Assembly (NCBI RefSeq): GCF_000334215.1
Contig: NZ_AMQY01000015.1
Coordinates: forward strand, 1-33,665
From: Vreelandella jeotgali Hwa
GTDB taxonomy: Bacteria; Pseudomonadota; Gammaproteobacteria; Pseudomonadales; Halomonadaceae
Direction: 5' to 3'
DNA: 33,665 nt
Notes under the pieces: model-generated
What the model was told of the DNA's origin: nothing
Databases searched by the model: none
The model's input: only the letters and a program-made list of their open reading frames with translations
Made by a program: the position numbers and the translations under genes
Part shown: in pieces, positions 26,192 through 33,665 of the stretch
Layout of the letters: every line of letters begins with the position of its first letter
How positions within the stretch are numbered: the first letter of the stretch is position 1

Positions 26192-28564
26192 TCAGCCCCG
26201 GGTCTCACCCGCCAGCATCAGCCAGGTATCCATCACCGCATCCGGGTTGAGCGATACGGAGTCGATGCCCTGCTCCATCAGCCATTTGGCCAGGTCGGGA
26301 TGATCCGAGGGCCCCTGGCCACAGATGCCGACGTACTTGCCCTGAGCCCGGCACGCCTGAATGGCCATCGCCAGCAGCTTCTTCACCGCCTCGTTACGCT
26401 CGTCAAACAGATGCGCCACGATGCCCGAATCGCGATCCAGCCCCAGCGCCAGCTGGGTCAGGTCGTTGGAGCCGATGGAGAAGCCGTCAAAGTGCTCGAG
26501 AAACTCGTCGGCCAGCAGCGCGTTGGCCGGCAGCTCGCACATCATGATCACCTTGAGACCGCGATCGCCGCGCTTGAGCCCGTTGGCATCCAGCAGCGAA
26601 ACGACTTCTTCGGCCTCCTGGGGGGTGCGCACAAACGGCACCATGATTTCGACGTTATCCAGCCCCATTTCGTCGCGGACTCGCTTGATGGCGCGGCATT
26701 CAAGCTCAAAGCAGGGGCGGAAGGCATCGGAGATATAGCGCGAGGCGCCGCGGAAGCCGAGCATGGGGTTCTCTTCGCCCGGCTCGTAGAGCTTGCCGCC
26801 GATCAGATTTTCGTATTCGTTGGACTTGAAATCGGACAGCCGCACGATGACCCGCTTGGGGTAGAAGGACGCCGCCAGGGTGGAGATACCCTCCACCAGC
26901 TTATCCACGTAAAAGCTCACCGGATCGGCGTAGCCGGCGGTGCGCAGGTCGATAATCTGCTGCAGGTCGGCCGGCAGAGTCGCGTAGTCCAGCAGCGCCT
27001 TGGGATGCACACCGATCATGCGGTTGATGATGAACTCCAGCCGCGCCAGGCCAACGCCGGCGCTGGGCAGGCCGGCAAAGCCAAAGGCCCGGTCGGGGTT
27101 GCCCACGTTCATCATGATGTCGAACGGCAGCTCGGGCATGGCGTCAATGCTGGACACCTTGCGGTCGTATTCCAGCAGGCCTTCGTAGACATTGCCGGTA
27201 TCGCCTTCCGCGCAGGAGACGGTGACATCCACGCCTTCCTGCAGCTGCTCGGTGGCATCGGTACAGCCCACCACGGCAGGAATGCCCAGCTCCCGGGCGA
27301 TGATGGCGGCATGACAGGTACGCCCGCCGCGGTTGGTCACGATGGCCGACGCGCGCTTCATCACCGGCTCCCAGTCGGGGTCGGTCATGTCGGTGACCAG
27401 AACGTCGCCATCGTTGACCTTGTGCATGTCGTCCGGCGTGGCGATTACCTTGACCGCGCCGCGACCGATACGCTGGCCGATGGCCCGCCCGGCGACCAGG
27501 GTACGGCCCTTTTCGCGCAGGGTGAAGCGCTCCAGACGGCCGCCTTCCTGCTGGGATACCACGGTCTCGGGGCGCGACTGCACGATGTAGAGCTCGCCGT
27601 CGTCACCGTCGAGCGCCCACTCGATATCCATCGGCCGCTGGTAGTGCTGCTCGATGGTCACCGCCTGACGCGCCAGCGACATGGCCTGCTCATCATTGAT
27701 GCAGAAGCGGCTGCGGTCAGCGGGCTCGACATCGATCGTATCGACCGACTTGCCGGCGCTGGCGTCGTCGCCGTATACCATCTTGATGCGCTTGGAGCCC
27801 AGGTTACGGCGCAACACCGCCGGCTTGCCGGCGGCCAGCGTGGGCTTGTGCACATAGAATTCGTCCGGGTTGACCGCGCCTTGAACGACGGTCTCCCCCA
27901 GCCCCCAGGAGGCGGTCACAAAGACCGCATCGCGATAGCCGGATTCGGTATCCAGGGTGAACATGACCCCCGAGGCGCCGGTTTCCGAGCGCACCATTTT
28001 TTGCACGCCGGCGGACAGCGCGACGTTTTCGTGGGCATAGCCGCGGTGCACGCGGTAGGAAATGGCGCGGTCGTTGAACAGCGAGGCGAACACCTCGTGA
28101 ACGGCGCGCTTGATGTTGTCAAAACCTTCGATGTTGAGGAAGGTTTCCTGCTGGCCGGCAAAGGAGGCGTCAGGCAGGTCTTCCGCGGTGGCGGAGCTGC
28201 GTACGGCGGCCTTGAGGTTGGGATGGCGCTTGACCATGGTTGCGTAGGCATCGGCCAGCGCGCTTTCAAACGCCGGCGGCAGCGGCGTGTCGATGATCCA
28301 CTGGCGGATATCGCTGCCGGCCCTGGCCAACGCCTGAACGTCGTCCACGTCGAGGCGCTTCAGCGTTTCGTTGATGCGCTCGTTGAGCCCGTCATGGGAC
28401 AGAAACTCACGATACGCCCGGGCCGTGGTGGCAAAGCCGCCGGGGACGGTCACCCCGGCTTCCGACAGATTCGAGATCATCTCGCCCAGAGAGGCGTTTT
28501 TGCCGCCCACGCGCGAAACGTCGTCCATGCCCAAATGATCAAACCACAGAATGTACTCTTCCAC
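26192..28564 (-). CDS. ppsA: Phosphoenolpyruvate synthase
   Basis: The 790-aa cytoplasmic enzyme converts pyruvate and ATP to PEP, AMP and phosphate for gluconeogenesis. The N-terminal ATP-grasp domain ([31 protein letters not shown]) precedes the phosphohistidine domain, with [15 protein letters not shown] carrying His418 and the regulatory Thr416. A C-terminal PEP-binding barrel ends the protein. The start is a GTG at 28564 with AGGGGG upstream. The first residues ([11 protein letters not shown]) fit the family, and length is near E. coli PpsA (792 aa). A longer frame to 28627 has no support. It is divergent from ppsR, which encodes its regulator. A long antisense frame covers nearly the whole gene and is spurious. 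Confidence 0.97.
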   Translation of the reverse strand: MEEYILWFDHLGMDDVSRVGGKNASLGEMISNLSEAGVTVPGGFATTARAYREFLSHDGLNERINETLKRLDVDDVQALARAGSDIRQWIIDTPLPPAFESALADAYATMVKRHPNLKAAVRSSATAEDLPDASFAGQQETFLNIEGFDNIKRAVHEVFASLFNDRAISYRVHRGYAHENVALSAGVQKMVRSETGASGVMFTLDTESGYRDAVFVTASWGLGETVVQGAVNPDEFYVHKPTLAAGKPAVLRRNLGSKRIKMVYGDDASAGKSVDTIDVEPADRSRFCINDEQAMSLARQAVTIEQHYQRPMDIEWALDGDDGELYIVQSRPETVVSQQEGGRLERFTLREKGRTLVAGRAIGQRIGRGAVKVIATPDDMHKVNDGDVLVTDMTDPDWEPVMKRASAIVTNRGGRTCHAAIIARELGIPAVVGCTDATEQLQEGVDVTVSCAEGDTGNVYEGLLEYDRKVSSIDAMPELPFDIMMNVGNPDRAFGFAGLPSAGVGLARLEFIINRMIGVHPKALLDYATLPADLQQIIDLRTAGYADPVSFYVDKLVEGISTLAASFYPKRVIVRLSDFKSNEYENLIGGKLYEPGEENPMLGFRGASRYISDAFRPCFELECRAIKRVRDEMGLDNVEIMVPFVRTPQEAEEVVSLLDANGLKRGDRGLKVIMMCELPANALLADEFLEHFDGFSIGSNDLTQLALGLDRDSGIVAHLFDERNEAVKKLLAMAIQACRAQGKYVGICGQGPSDHPDLAKWLMEQGIDSVSLNPDAVMDTWLMLAGETRG

Positions 28565-28893
28565 GCAACCCCCTGGCGCTTGTTTTTGCAACGGCCCTGT
28601 TGGTACCGGCATCGTTTGCCGCCACACAACGGCAACGGCTTGTCTCCACGGCCGGCTCAGCCACCGGTTATCGACGGCGGCACCTTAGCACCGCCGTCGC
28701 CTCTAATCCATTCGTCTAATAGCTAACAGGCTGGAGGAGATTTACAACAAAATCGCTTTTCCGCGCCGTTTTGTAGTCGGCCGCCCGTTTGTCGTCGACC
28801 GCAGGAAGGCACTGCAACGTGCTAGGCTAGCCGCCTCCGGTACCGGCCAAGGGCCGCCTTGCAACCACCACCCGACAGACAGAGCGCTCCACC
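28565..28893. other. Divergent ppsA-ppsR intergenic region
   Basis: The 329-base interval holds a 9-bp GC hairpin in the ppsA leader (28672-28680 with 28691-28699) and an imperfect palindrome (28747-28774). It also holds a possible extended -10 for ppsR (TGCTAGGCT, 28820-28828). No gene is visible. It likely carries control elements for gluconeogenic regulation, but I recognise no Cra-type site. Confidence 0.6.
28747..28774. promoter_or_regulatory. Imperfect palindrome, possible operator
   Basis: ACAAAATCG (28747-28755) and CCGTTTTGT (28766-28774) are inverted repeats with two mismatches, separated by 10 bases. AT-rich half-sites in a GC-rich divergent promoter region suggest a dimeric repressor site, but no factor is identified. 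Confidence 0.3.
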
Positions 28894-29727
28894 ATGACAC
28901 GCACCGCGTTTTTCATTTCCGACGGCACGGGCATTACCGCTGAAAGCCTGGGCCGCAGCCTGCTGGCGCAGTTCGGCGACGTCAATATCACCATGCTGAC
29001 CAAGCCCTACATCGATACCGTCACCAAGGCGCACGAGCTGGCCGATATCATCGAGGCCGCCGCCAACCGTGACGGCCAGCGCCCGGTGGTGATCGACACC
29101 ATCGTTGACGAAGACATCCGCGATATTATCCGCGACGCTCCCTGCTTTAACGTGGATGTGTTCTCGACGTTTCTGGCCCCGCTGGAACAGGAGCTGGCCA
29201 CCCATTCGTCCTACAGCGTCGGGCGCACCCACTCCATCGGCAGCGATGATGTCTACATGGACCGGATTCACTCGGTTCACTTCGCTCTGGAAAACGACGA
29301 CGGCGCGCGCCTCCACCAGTACGACCAGGCCGATATCATTCTGGTTGGCGTCTCGCGCTGCGGCAAAACCCCGACGTCGCTGTACCTGGCGCTGCAGTTC
29401 GGTATTCGCGCGGCCAACTATCCGCTGACCGAGGACGACCAGGACGAAGACGGCGTGCTCAAGCTCCCCCGCTTTCTCGGCCAGCACCACCACAAGCTCT
29501 TCGGGCTGACCATCGACGCCCGCCGGCTGGCCGCGATTCGCCACGAACGCCGGCCCAACAGCCGTTACAGCTCGATGGACCAGTGCCTGCAGGAAGTCGA
29601 ACAGGCGGAATCGCTGTATCGCTCGCTCAATATTCCCAGCATCGATACCACGCGTTTTTCCATCGAGGAAATTTCCACCCGCATGATCGCCGAAACCGGG
29701 CTGGTGCGGCGTTTTTCTCCGCGCTAG
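28894..29727 (+). CDS. ppsR: PEP synthase regulatory kinase/pyrophosphorylase
   Basis: The 277-aa DUF299 protein inactivates PpsA by ADP-dependent phosphorylation of the threonine beside its catalytic histidine, and reactivates it by phosphorolysis. The P-loop GVSRCGKT is at 152-159. [14 protein letters not shown] at the N-terminus and [20 protein letters not shown] are family hallmarks. The target threonine (Thr416) is present in the divergent ppsA product, so the pair is functionally complete. The ribosome site before the ATG is weak. Length equals that of E. coli PpsR (277 aa). Confidence 0.95.
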   Translation: MTRTAFFISDGTGITAESLGRSLLAQFGDVNITMLTKPYIDTVTKAHELADIIEAAANRDGQRPVVIDTIVDEDIRDIIRDAPCFNVDVFSTFLAPLEQELATHSSYSVGRTHSIGSDDVYMDRIHSVHFALENDDGARLHQYDQADIILVGVSRCGKTPTSLYLALQFGIRAANYPLTEDDQDEDGVLKLPRFLGQHHHKLFGLTIDARRLAAIRHERRPNSRYSSMDQCLQEVEQAESLYRSLNIPSIDTTRFSIEEISTRMIAETGLVRRFSPR

Positions 29728-29753
29728 GCAAAACGCCTTGAGCGCATGACGCT

Positions 29754-30332
29754 TTATAGCCCTTTGGGGGCAAAAATGCCCGGCGCATTGCGCCAGTAGC
29801 CCTTGTAGTCCATCCCGAAGCCAAAAACGTAGCGATCGGCAACGGCCAGGCTGCAGTAGTCGGCCTGCAACCCCGGCACGGCCTTGCGGTCGTGCTGCTT
29901 GTCCACGAGCACCGCCGTGGTGATACTCGCCGCCTGGGCCTGGCGGCAATAATCCAGAATCGCGGCGAGGGTCGAGCCTTCGTCCAGGATGTCATCGATA
30001 ATCACCACGTGCCGCCCGGCCATGGGAATTTCCGGCGAGACGCGCCAGAACAGCTCACCCCCGGAGAGCCGGCTGCGGTACCGGGTCGCGTGCAGGTAAT
30101 CGACCTCCAGCGGAAAGCCCAGGCGCGTCAGCAGATGGCCGGTGGTAATCAGTCCGCCGTTCATCACGCAGTAGAACACCGGCAGTTTGTCGCCCAGATC
30201 ACGGCTGATGGCGTCGGCCATGCGGTCCAGCGCCTCTTCGACCTGCTCCTGCGCAATCAGGCAGTCGGCATCATCCATGAGCGCGCGCATTGAGTCCCGG
30301 GATTCAAGCGCCTGTTGATCCAGCTTATTCAT
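29754..30332 (-). CDS. Hypoxanthine-guanine phosphoribosyltransferase-like
   Basis: The 192-aa purine salvage enzyme transfers phosphoribose from PRPP to hypoxanthine or guanine. The PRPP loop is IIDDILDEGST at about 111-121, preceded by YCVMNGGLITTGHLL and followed by YVFGFGMDYKGYWRN, the base-pocket region. The type resembles the pseudomonad enzyme adjacent to nagZ. The ATG at 30332 has GGAT at workable spacing. The ATG 12 bases upstream has only an AT-rich run before it and is less likely. It is the last gene of the psrA-ldt-nagZ-hpt unit and converges on ppsR, with 26 bases between stop codons. Confidence 0.9.
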   Translation of the reverse strand: MNKLDQQALESRDSMRALMDDADCLIAQEQVEEALDRMADAISRDLGDKLPVFYCVMNGGLITTGHLLTRLGFPLEVDYLHATRYRSRLSGGELFWRVSPEIPMAGRHVVIIDDILDEGSTLAAILDYCRQAQAASITTAVLVDKQHDRKAVPGLQADYCSLAVADRYVFGFGMDYKGYWRNAPGIFAPKGL

Positions 30333-30425
30333 ATCGGCATCCATAAAAATAAAAAATCGCCACGGAGGGAACCCTGATCAGCGGCCGGCAACGCTTTCAA
30401 GCGCCGGACGGCCACGGGCGCCGGA

Positions 30426-31442
30426 CTAAGCCTGGTCCGACAGCGCTTCGAGGCGGGCATGGGTACGGCGCCAGCGGCCCAGCGCCGCCAGCGCACCGAG
30501 TTCGGGACGCGCTCGGCCATAGCGCAGCCGCGCCGGACGGCGGGCCTGATAATCGCGATAGTCATCAACCACGCGGCAGGCGGCATCACGGTCGTTGCAG
30601 ACCAGCAGCATGTCACAGCCGGCCTTCAGCGCCGATGCGGCACGCTCGGTGGGGCCGCCGGCTGCGCTGGCGCCGTGCATGCTCAGGTCATCGGAGAAAA
30701 TACAGCCCTTGAAGCCCAGCGACTCGCGCAGCATTCCCAGCCAGCCGGGCGAAAACCCCGCCGGACGCGCATCAAAGTCGGGATAGACAACGTGTGCCGG
30801 CATGACTCCGTCCAGCTGACCGGCAAGGCGGGAAAACGGCACCAGGTCCCGGGCCTTGAGCTCGGCCAGCGGACGCTCATCCACGGGCAGCGCCAGGTGG
30901 GAATCCGCCGCAACCCCGCCATGGCCGGGAAAGTGCTTGCCTACTGCGGCCATGCCGGCCTCGTGCAGCCCCGTGATCAGCGCCTCACCCAGCGCCGTCA
31001 CGCTCTCGGAGTCGCCGGAAAAGCTGCGGTCACCAATCACGCTGGACAGCCCCACATCCACGTCAAGCACGGGCGCGAACGTCATGTCCAGGCCGCAGGC
31101 GGCCATTTCCATGCCCAGCAGCCAGCCGGCATCGCGGCACAGCGCCACGCCCTCGGCGGGCGACGCGGCAAAAGACTCGCCCAGACGCGCCATCGACGGC
31201 AGCCGGGTGACGCCCTGGCGAATACGCTGAACGCGACCGCCTTCCTGATCCACGGCGATCAGCAGTTCGGGGCGCTGACGCCGGATATCGGCACACAGCC
31301 GGCTGACCTGGGCGGCGTTTTCCACGTTGCGGCCGAAGAGGATTACGCCGCCGACCGCCGGCTTTTGCAGCAGGCGTTTTTCCGCGGGCATGATAGCCGG
31401 CCCTTCCAGGTCAAGCATGACCGGGCCTGCAGAGTGCGTCAT
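30426..31442 (-). CDS. nagZ: Beta-N-acetylhexosaminidase
   Basis: The 338-aa cytoplasmic family 3 glycosidase removes GlcNAc from anhydromuropeptides during peptidoglycan recycling. Its product signals AmpC induction in species that carry ampR. VDQEGGRVQR is at 64-73, KHFPGHG at 169-175 with the catalytic loop through SH (181-182), and the nucleophile Asp is in SDDLSMHGAS (250-259). The ATG at 31442 has AGGA upstream and the length is near E. coli NagZ (341 aa). An upstream in-frame ATG would add 34 residues. It lies 65 bases after ldt and 93 bases before hpt. Confidence 0.95.
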   Translation of the reverse strand: MTHSAGPVMLDLEGPAIMPAEKRLLQKPAVGGVILFGRNVENAAQVSRLCADIRRQRPELLIAVDQEGGRVQRIRQGVTRLPSMARLGESFAASPAEGVALCRDAGWLLGMEMAACGLDMTFAPVLDVDVGLSSVIGDRSFSGDSESVTALGEALITGLHEAGMAAVGKHFPGHGGVAADSHLALPVDERPLAELKARDLVPFSRLAGQLDGVMPAHVVYPDFDARPAGFSPGWLGMLRESLGFKGCIFSDDLSMHGASAAGGPTERAASALKAGCDMLLVCNDRDAACRVVDDYRDYQARRPARLRYGRARPELGALAALGRWRRTHARLEALSDQA

Positions 31443-31507
31443 GGTAAAAGGTCCTGCCGAAAAGGGAGGCGCAATTCTAGCCGACCCGTGAGCGCTGTCA
31501 AAATGCC

Positions 31508-32050
31508 TCAGCGGTGCGACGTGTCTGCGCTGTCGTGCAGCCACACCGGCGTACCGGAAGGCATCTGCGCAAACAGGTCGAGCAGATCGTCGAGATGCAG
31601 CCGCACGCAGCCATGCGACGCAGCCACACCCATTGGCTCCGTCGACGGCGTGCCGTGCAGGTAGATATAGCGGCGCTGAGTATCAACCTGCCCGCCGCGG
31701 TTGCGGCCTTTTTCCAGCCCGCAGAGCCAGAGGATACGGCCGAGAATCCAGTCGCGTCGGGGATGACGGGCAGCCAGCGCCGGCGAATAGGTCTCGCCGG
31801 TCGGTCGCCGGCCGCGAAAGACCGCCGCCTGAGGCTCACCCGCGCCGATGGCCGCGCGGACGTAATGCCACCCGCGCGGGGTCTGCCCGCTGCCTTCGTG
31901 CTCGCCGGCCCCCGCCTCGCCGGTGGATACCCGACAATGCCGGACCGGCTCCCGTCCGTCCCATACCGTCAACGACTGCTCATGGATATCGATCTCGACC
32001 CACCGGCCCCGGGACGGCGGCAGGTCGCTGAGTTGCGGAGTCGGCATCAT
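31508..32050 (-). CDS. YkuD-family L,D-transpeptidase / carboxypeptidase, no signal peptide
   Basis: The 180-aa protein is a single YkuD domain. The catalytic signature is YLHGTPSTEPMG, with His132, followed by SHGCVRLH with Cys148. The sequence runs into the YkuD fold straight from the N-terminus, with no signal peptide, lipobox or membrane helix. That is unusual for an enzyme that would crosslink the periplasmic wall. With nagZ next door, a cytoplasmic L,D-carboxypeptidase acting on recycled muropeptides is a good alternative. Two consecutive ATGs begin one base after the psrA stop codon, with AGGA inside the psrA end. Translation is thus coupled to psrA. Confidence 0.88.
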   Translation of the reverse strand: MMPTPQLSDLPPSRGRWVEIDIHEQSLTVWDGREPVRHCRVSTGEAGAGEHEGSGQTPRGWHYVRAAIGAGEPQAAVFRGRRPTGETYSPALAARHPRRDWILGRILWLCGLEKGRNRGGQVDTQRRYIYLHGTPSTEPMGVAASHGCVRLHLDDLLDLFAQMPSGTPVWLHDSADTSHR

Positions 32051-32051
32051 G

Positions 32052-32714
32052 CTAGTCTTCCTGCGTCGGGGACATATCATCGGGTAGCGGTGCGTTCATT
32101 GCCGCGACGACGACCGGGCGCAGGCGCCGCACCAGGTCCCGCACCGTGACCTGCTCGGCGTAGTCCTGTTCGGCAATGTCCTTGAGCGCATCCAGCCCGG
32201 ACAGGGTGAAAATCACCGTCCCCAGCATGAAGTGCAGCCGCCAAAAACGTTCGGCATCGGGCAGATCCGGCGTGGCCCGGCGCACCAGCTCGGTAAAACG
32301 GGTAAACACGCCGCCATACTGCTCCTGGATATGGCGCCGCAAATGCCCCTGCGCCTGACTGTATGCCAGCCCCAGCAGCCGCATGAAAACCTTGAGGCTG
32401 TTGCGCTCGGCGGGCACCGCAAGCACCGTGGTGGCCATGTTTTCCAGCAGCACTTCCAGCGGGATGACACGGTTTTCATAGCGCGCCTCGAGGGCATCGA
32501 GCGCCGCATGAAAGCGCCCGGTAAACGGGTCCAGATAGCGCGAGAAAACCGCCTGAATCAGCGCCTTCTTGGAACCGAAATGATAGTTGACCGCCGCCAG
32601 GTTGACCTGTGCCTTGCTGGTGATGTGACGCAGCGACGTCTCGGCAAAGCCGCGTTCGGCAAACAATACCTCGGCGGTATCCAGAATGCGCGTCATTGTA
32701 TCCGGCTGAGCCAT
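32052..32714 (-). CDS. psrA: PsrA-type TetR-family transcriptional regulator
   Basis: The 220-aa protein has a TetR N-terminal helix-turn-helix ([20 protein letters not shown], then the recognition region ending [17 protein letters not shown], about 10-58). The first residues and this segment resemble Pseudomonas PsrA, which responds to long-chain fatty acids and controls rpoS and fatty-acid degradation genes. The ATG at 32714 has GGGAG upstream. A longer start at 32795 adds 27 residues that cross the operator. The gene is divergent from lexA and heads the psrA-ldt-nagZ-hpt operon. Confidence 0.9.
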   Translation of the reverse strand: MAQPDTMTRILDTAEVLFAERGFAETSLRHITSKAQVNLAAVNYHFGSKKALIQAVFSRYLDPFTGRFHAALDALEARYENRVIPLEVLLENMATTVLAVPAERNSLKVFMRLLGLAYSQAQGHLRRHIQEQYGGVFTRFTELVRRATPDLPDAERFWRLHFMLGTVIFTLSGLDALKDIAEQDYAEQVTVRDLVRRLRPVVVAAMNAPLPDDMSPTQED

Positions 32715-32725
32715 ACAGCGCTCCC

Positions 32726-32739
32726 AAAACGATTGTTTA
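32726..32739. promoter_or_regulatory. Predicted PsrA operator
   Basis: The core AAAC-GATT-GTTT (32727-32738) fits the published PsrA consensus of AAAC and GTTT half-sites separated by about four bases. It lies 12 bases upstream of the psrA ATG and just downstream of the predicted -10, fitting autorepression. Confidence 0.7.
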
Positions 32740-32749
32740 AAACACTTTA

Positions 32750-32778
32750 TTATTACGCTTTGCGGAATGCTACGCCAA
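32750..32778 (-). promoter_or_regulatory. Candidate psrA promoter
   Basis: On the minus strand TTGGCG (32773-32778), a 17-bp spacer and TAATAA (32750-32755) lie immediately upstream of the PsrA operator. The -10 match is modest. Confidence 0.5.
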
Positions 32779-32885
32779 GGCAAAACGCGGCTCAATCCCC
32801 ACGGGCGTACTGCCGCTGTTTTTTACCTCAAGCCGCCCTGATCATTAATATCCGGGCTCGGCCGGCAAAAAATTCGACACAGCCC

Positions 32886-32922
32886 TTTACTGTTCAAGAG
32901 ATCATGCTGTACATTTGGACAA
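32886..32922 (+). promoter_or_regulatory. lexA promoter with overlapping SOS box
   Basis: CTGT (32907-32910), eight bases and ACAA (32919-32922) match the CTGT-N8-ACAG SOS box except at the last base. TTTACT (32886-32891), 18 bases and TACATT (32910-32915) form a possible promoter. The SOS box covers its -10, as expected for LexA autoregulation. Confidence 0.6.
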
Positions 32923-32999
32923 AATCAGCCCGGCAACGGGCCGTGCCATTAACACTCACTGTCCATAACGGCGTGGATACGACACTTCAGGAGTTGTTC

Positions 33000-33641
33000 A
33001 TGACTCAATCACTGACCAAACGCCAGCAGAACGTCTACGATTTTATCGCCAAGACCATCAGCGACCACGGCTACCCGCCGACGCGGGTTGAAATTGCCCA
33101 GGCGCTGGGCTTCCGTTCGCCCAACGCCGCCGAGGAACACCTGCGGGCGCTGGAGCGCAAGGGCGCCATTCGCATGGTTCGCAATACCTCCCGGGGTATC
33201 CGCCTGACCGACCGTGACGCCGCCACCGCGAGCGCCACTGCCGAAGGCCTGCCGATTATTGGAGAAGTCGCTGCCGGCAGCCCGATTCTCGCTGCCGAGC
33301 ACATTGACCGCTACTGCCCGCTGCCGCCGGAATATTTCACCCCACGGGCCGACTATCTGCTGCGGGTACGCGGGCTATCGATGCAGGGTATCGGGATTCT
33401 GGAAGGTGACCTGCTCGCGGTTCATCGTACCGAACAGGTACGCAACGGCCAGATTGTGGTGGCGCGCCTCGAGGATGATGTAACCGTGAAGCGCTTCAGC
33501 CGCGAGGGCAATCAGGTTCAGCTGCTGGCGGAAAACCGCGATTTTGCGCCGATCAATATCGACCTGAGCACCGAGGGGCTGGATATCGAGGGCGTCGGGG
33601 TCGGCGTGATTCGCGGCGGCAACGGCCAGGCACTGGGCTAA
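33000..33641 (+). CDS. lexA: LexA, SOS repressor
   Basis: The 213-aa repressor self-cleaves when stimulated by RecA filaments. The N-terminal winged helix ([17 protein letters not shown], then [20 protein letters not shown]) is followed by the cleavage bond Ala92-Gly93 (GEVAAGSPI). The catalytic dyad is Ser127 (RGLSMQG) and Lys164 (VTVKRFS). The ATG at 33000 has AGGAG upstream (AGGAGTTGTTC). The longer open frame that reaches back to 32232 is accidental. It is divergent from psrA, as in pseudomonads. sulA may follow beyond the window, but only 24 bases remain. Confidence 0.97.
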   Translation: MTQSLTKRQQNVYDFIAKTISDHGYPPTRVEIAQALGFRSPNAAEEHLRALERKGAIRMVRNTSRGIRLTDRDAATASATAEGLPIIGEVAAGSPILAAEHIDRYCPLPPEYFTPRADYLLRVRGLSMQGIGILEGDLLAVHRTEQVRNGQIVVARLEDDVTVKRFSREGNQVQLLAENRDFAPINIDLSTEGLDIEGVGVGVIRGGNGQALG

Positions 33642-33665
33642 CGCCCTTCCCGCCGGCGCCGCTAG

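Noticed and set aside
26102..28726. 874-aa plus-strand reading frame opposite ppsA
   Set aside because: It is the antisense shadow of a complete, strongly conserved ppsA. Long antisense frames are common in GC-rich genes, and it has no ribosome site or recognisable domain.
32232..32999. Upstream extension of lexA to 32232
   Set aside because: The frame crosses psrA, both promoters and the SOS box. LexA proteins begin at the [10 protein letters not shown] position.

Overview
The window is about 33.7 kb of GC-rich DNA from a gammaproteobacterium. The 16S helix that reads CATCACTCACAGAAGAAGC on the rRNA strand, and the psrA-ldt-nagZ-hpt / lexA neighbourhood shared with pseudomonads, suggest a Halomonas-like member of the Halomonadaceae. 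This placement is inference from remembered sequence features, not a database search. Almost everything is ordinary core chromosome, and I found no prophage, integrated plasmid, CRISPR array or complete insertion sequence.

Left end (1-1900): a complete 16S rRNA gene on the minus strand with a full leader: one strong promoter, a boxB-like hairpin, boxA and the upstream arm of the RNase III processing stem. The partner arm lies at positions 2-24, so the window is cut just inside the 16S-23S spacer. A Ca2+/Na+ antiporter (yrbG-like) follows, then the divergent pqiABC lipid-transport operon, rhlE, an unrecognised 171-aa gene tightly coupled to a CynX-type exporter, and a cytoplasmic type I asparaginase preceded by five 15-bp tandem repeats (2.9-11.2 kb).

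Middle (11.2-18.6 kb): an SRPBCC protein and the tRNA hydroxylation gene trhP/yegQ on the minus strand. Next come a 266-bp MITE-like palindromic element, a small cysteine-cluster (YkgJ-type) gene, and a two-gene minus-strand unit made of miaE (tRNA hydroxylase) and a 1304-aa regulator (winged helix, BTAD, degenerate class III cyclase domain, AAA ATPase, helical repeats). That regulator and the MITE are the least ordinary items in the window.

Right half (18.8-33.7 kb): acnB with a good promoter and strong terminator, an RraA-family protein, a membrane-domain glycerophosphodiesterase and a convergent gamma-glutamyltranspeptidase. Then come ppsA with its divergent regulator ppsR, and a minus-strand operon psrA-ldt-nagZ-hpt that runs away from lexA. 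NagZ and the signal-less YkuD protein suggest a peptidoglycan-recycling role. psrA has a recognisable PsrA operator and lexA a slightly degenerate SOS box.

Two themes recur: central carbon flux (AcnB, PpsA/PpsR) and tRNA wobble or position-37 hydroxylation (TrhP, MiaE). I do not see a clear, wholly new multi-gene system. The best candidates for undescribed biology are the cyclase-like regulator linked to miaE, the MITE that appears to supply the yegQ promoter, and the cytoplasmic YkuD enzyme in the nagZ operon.
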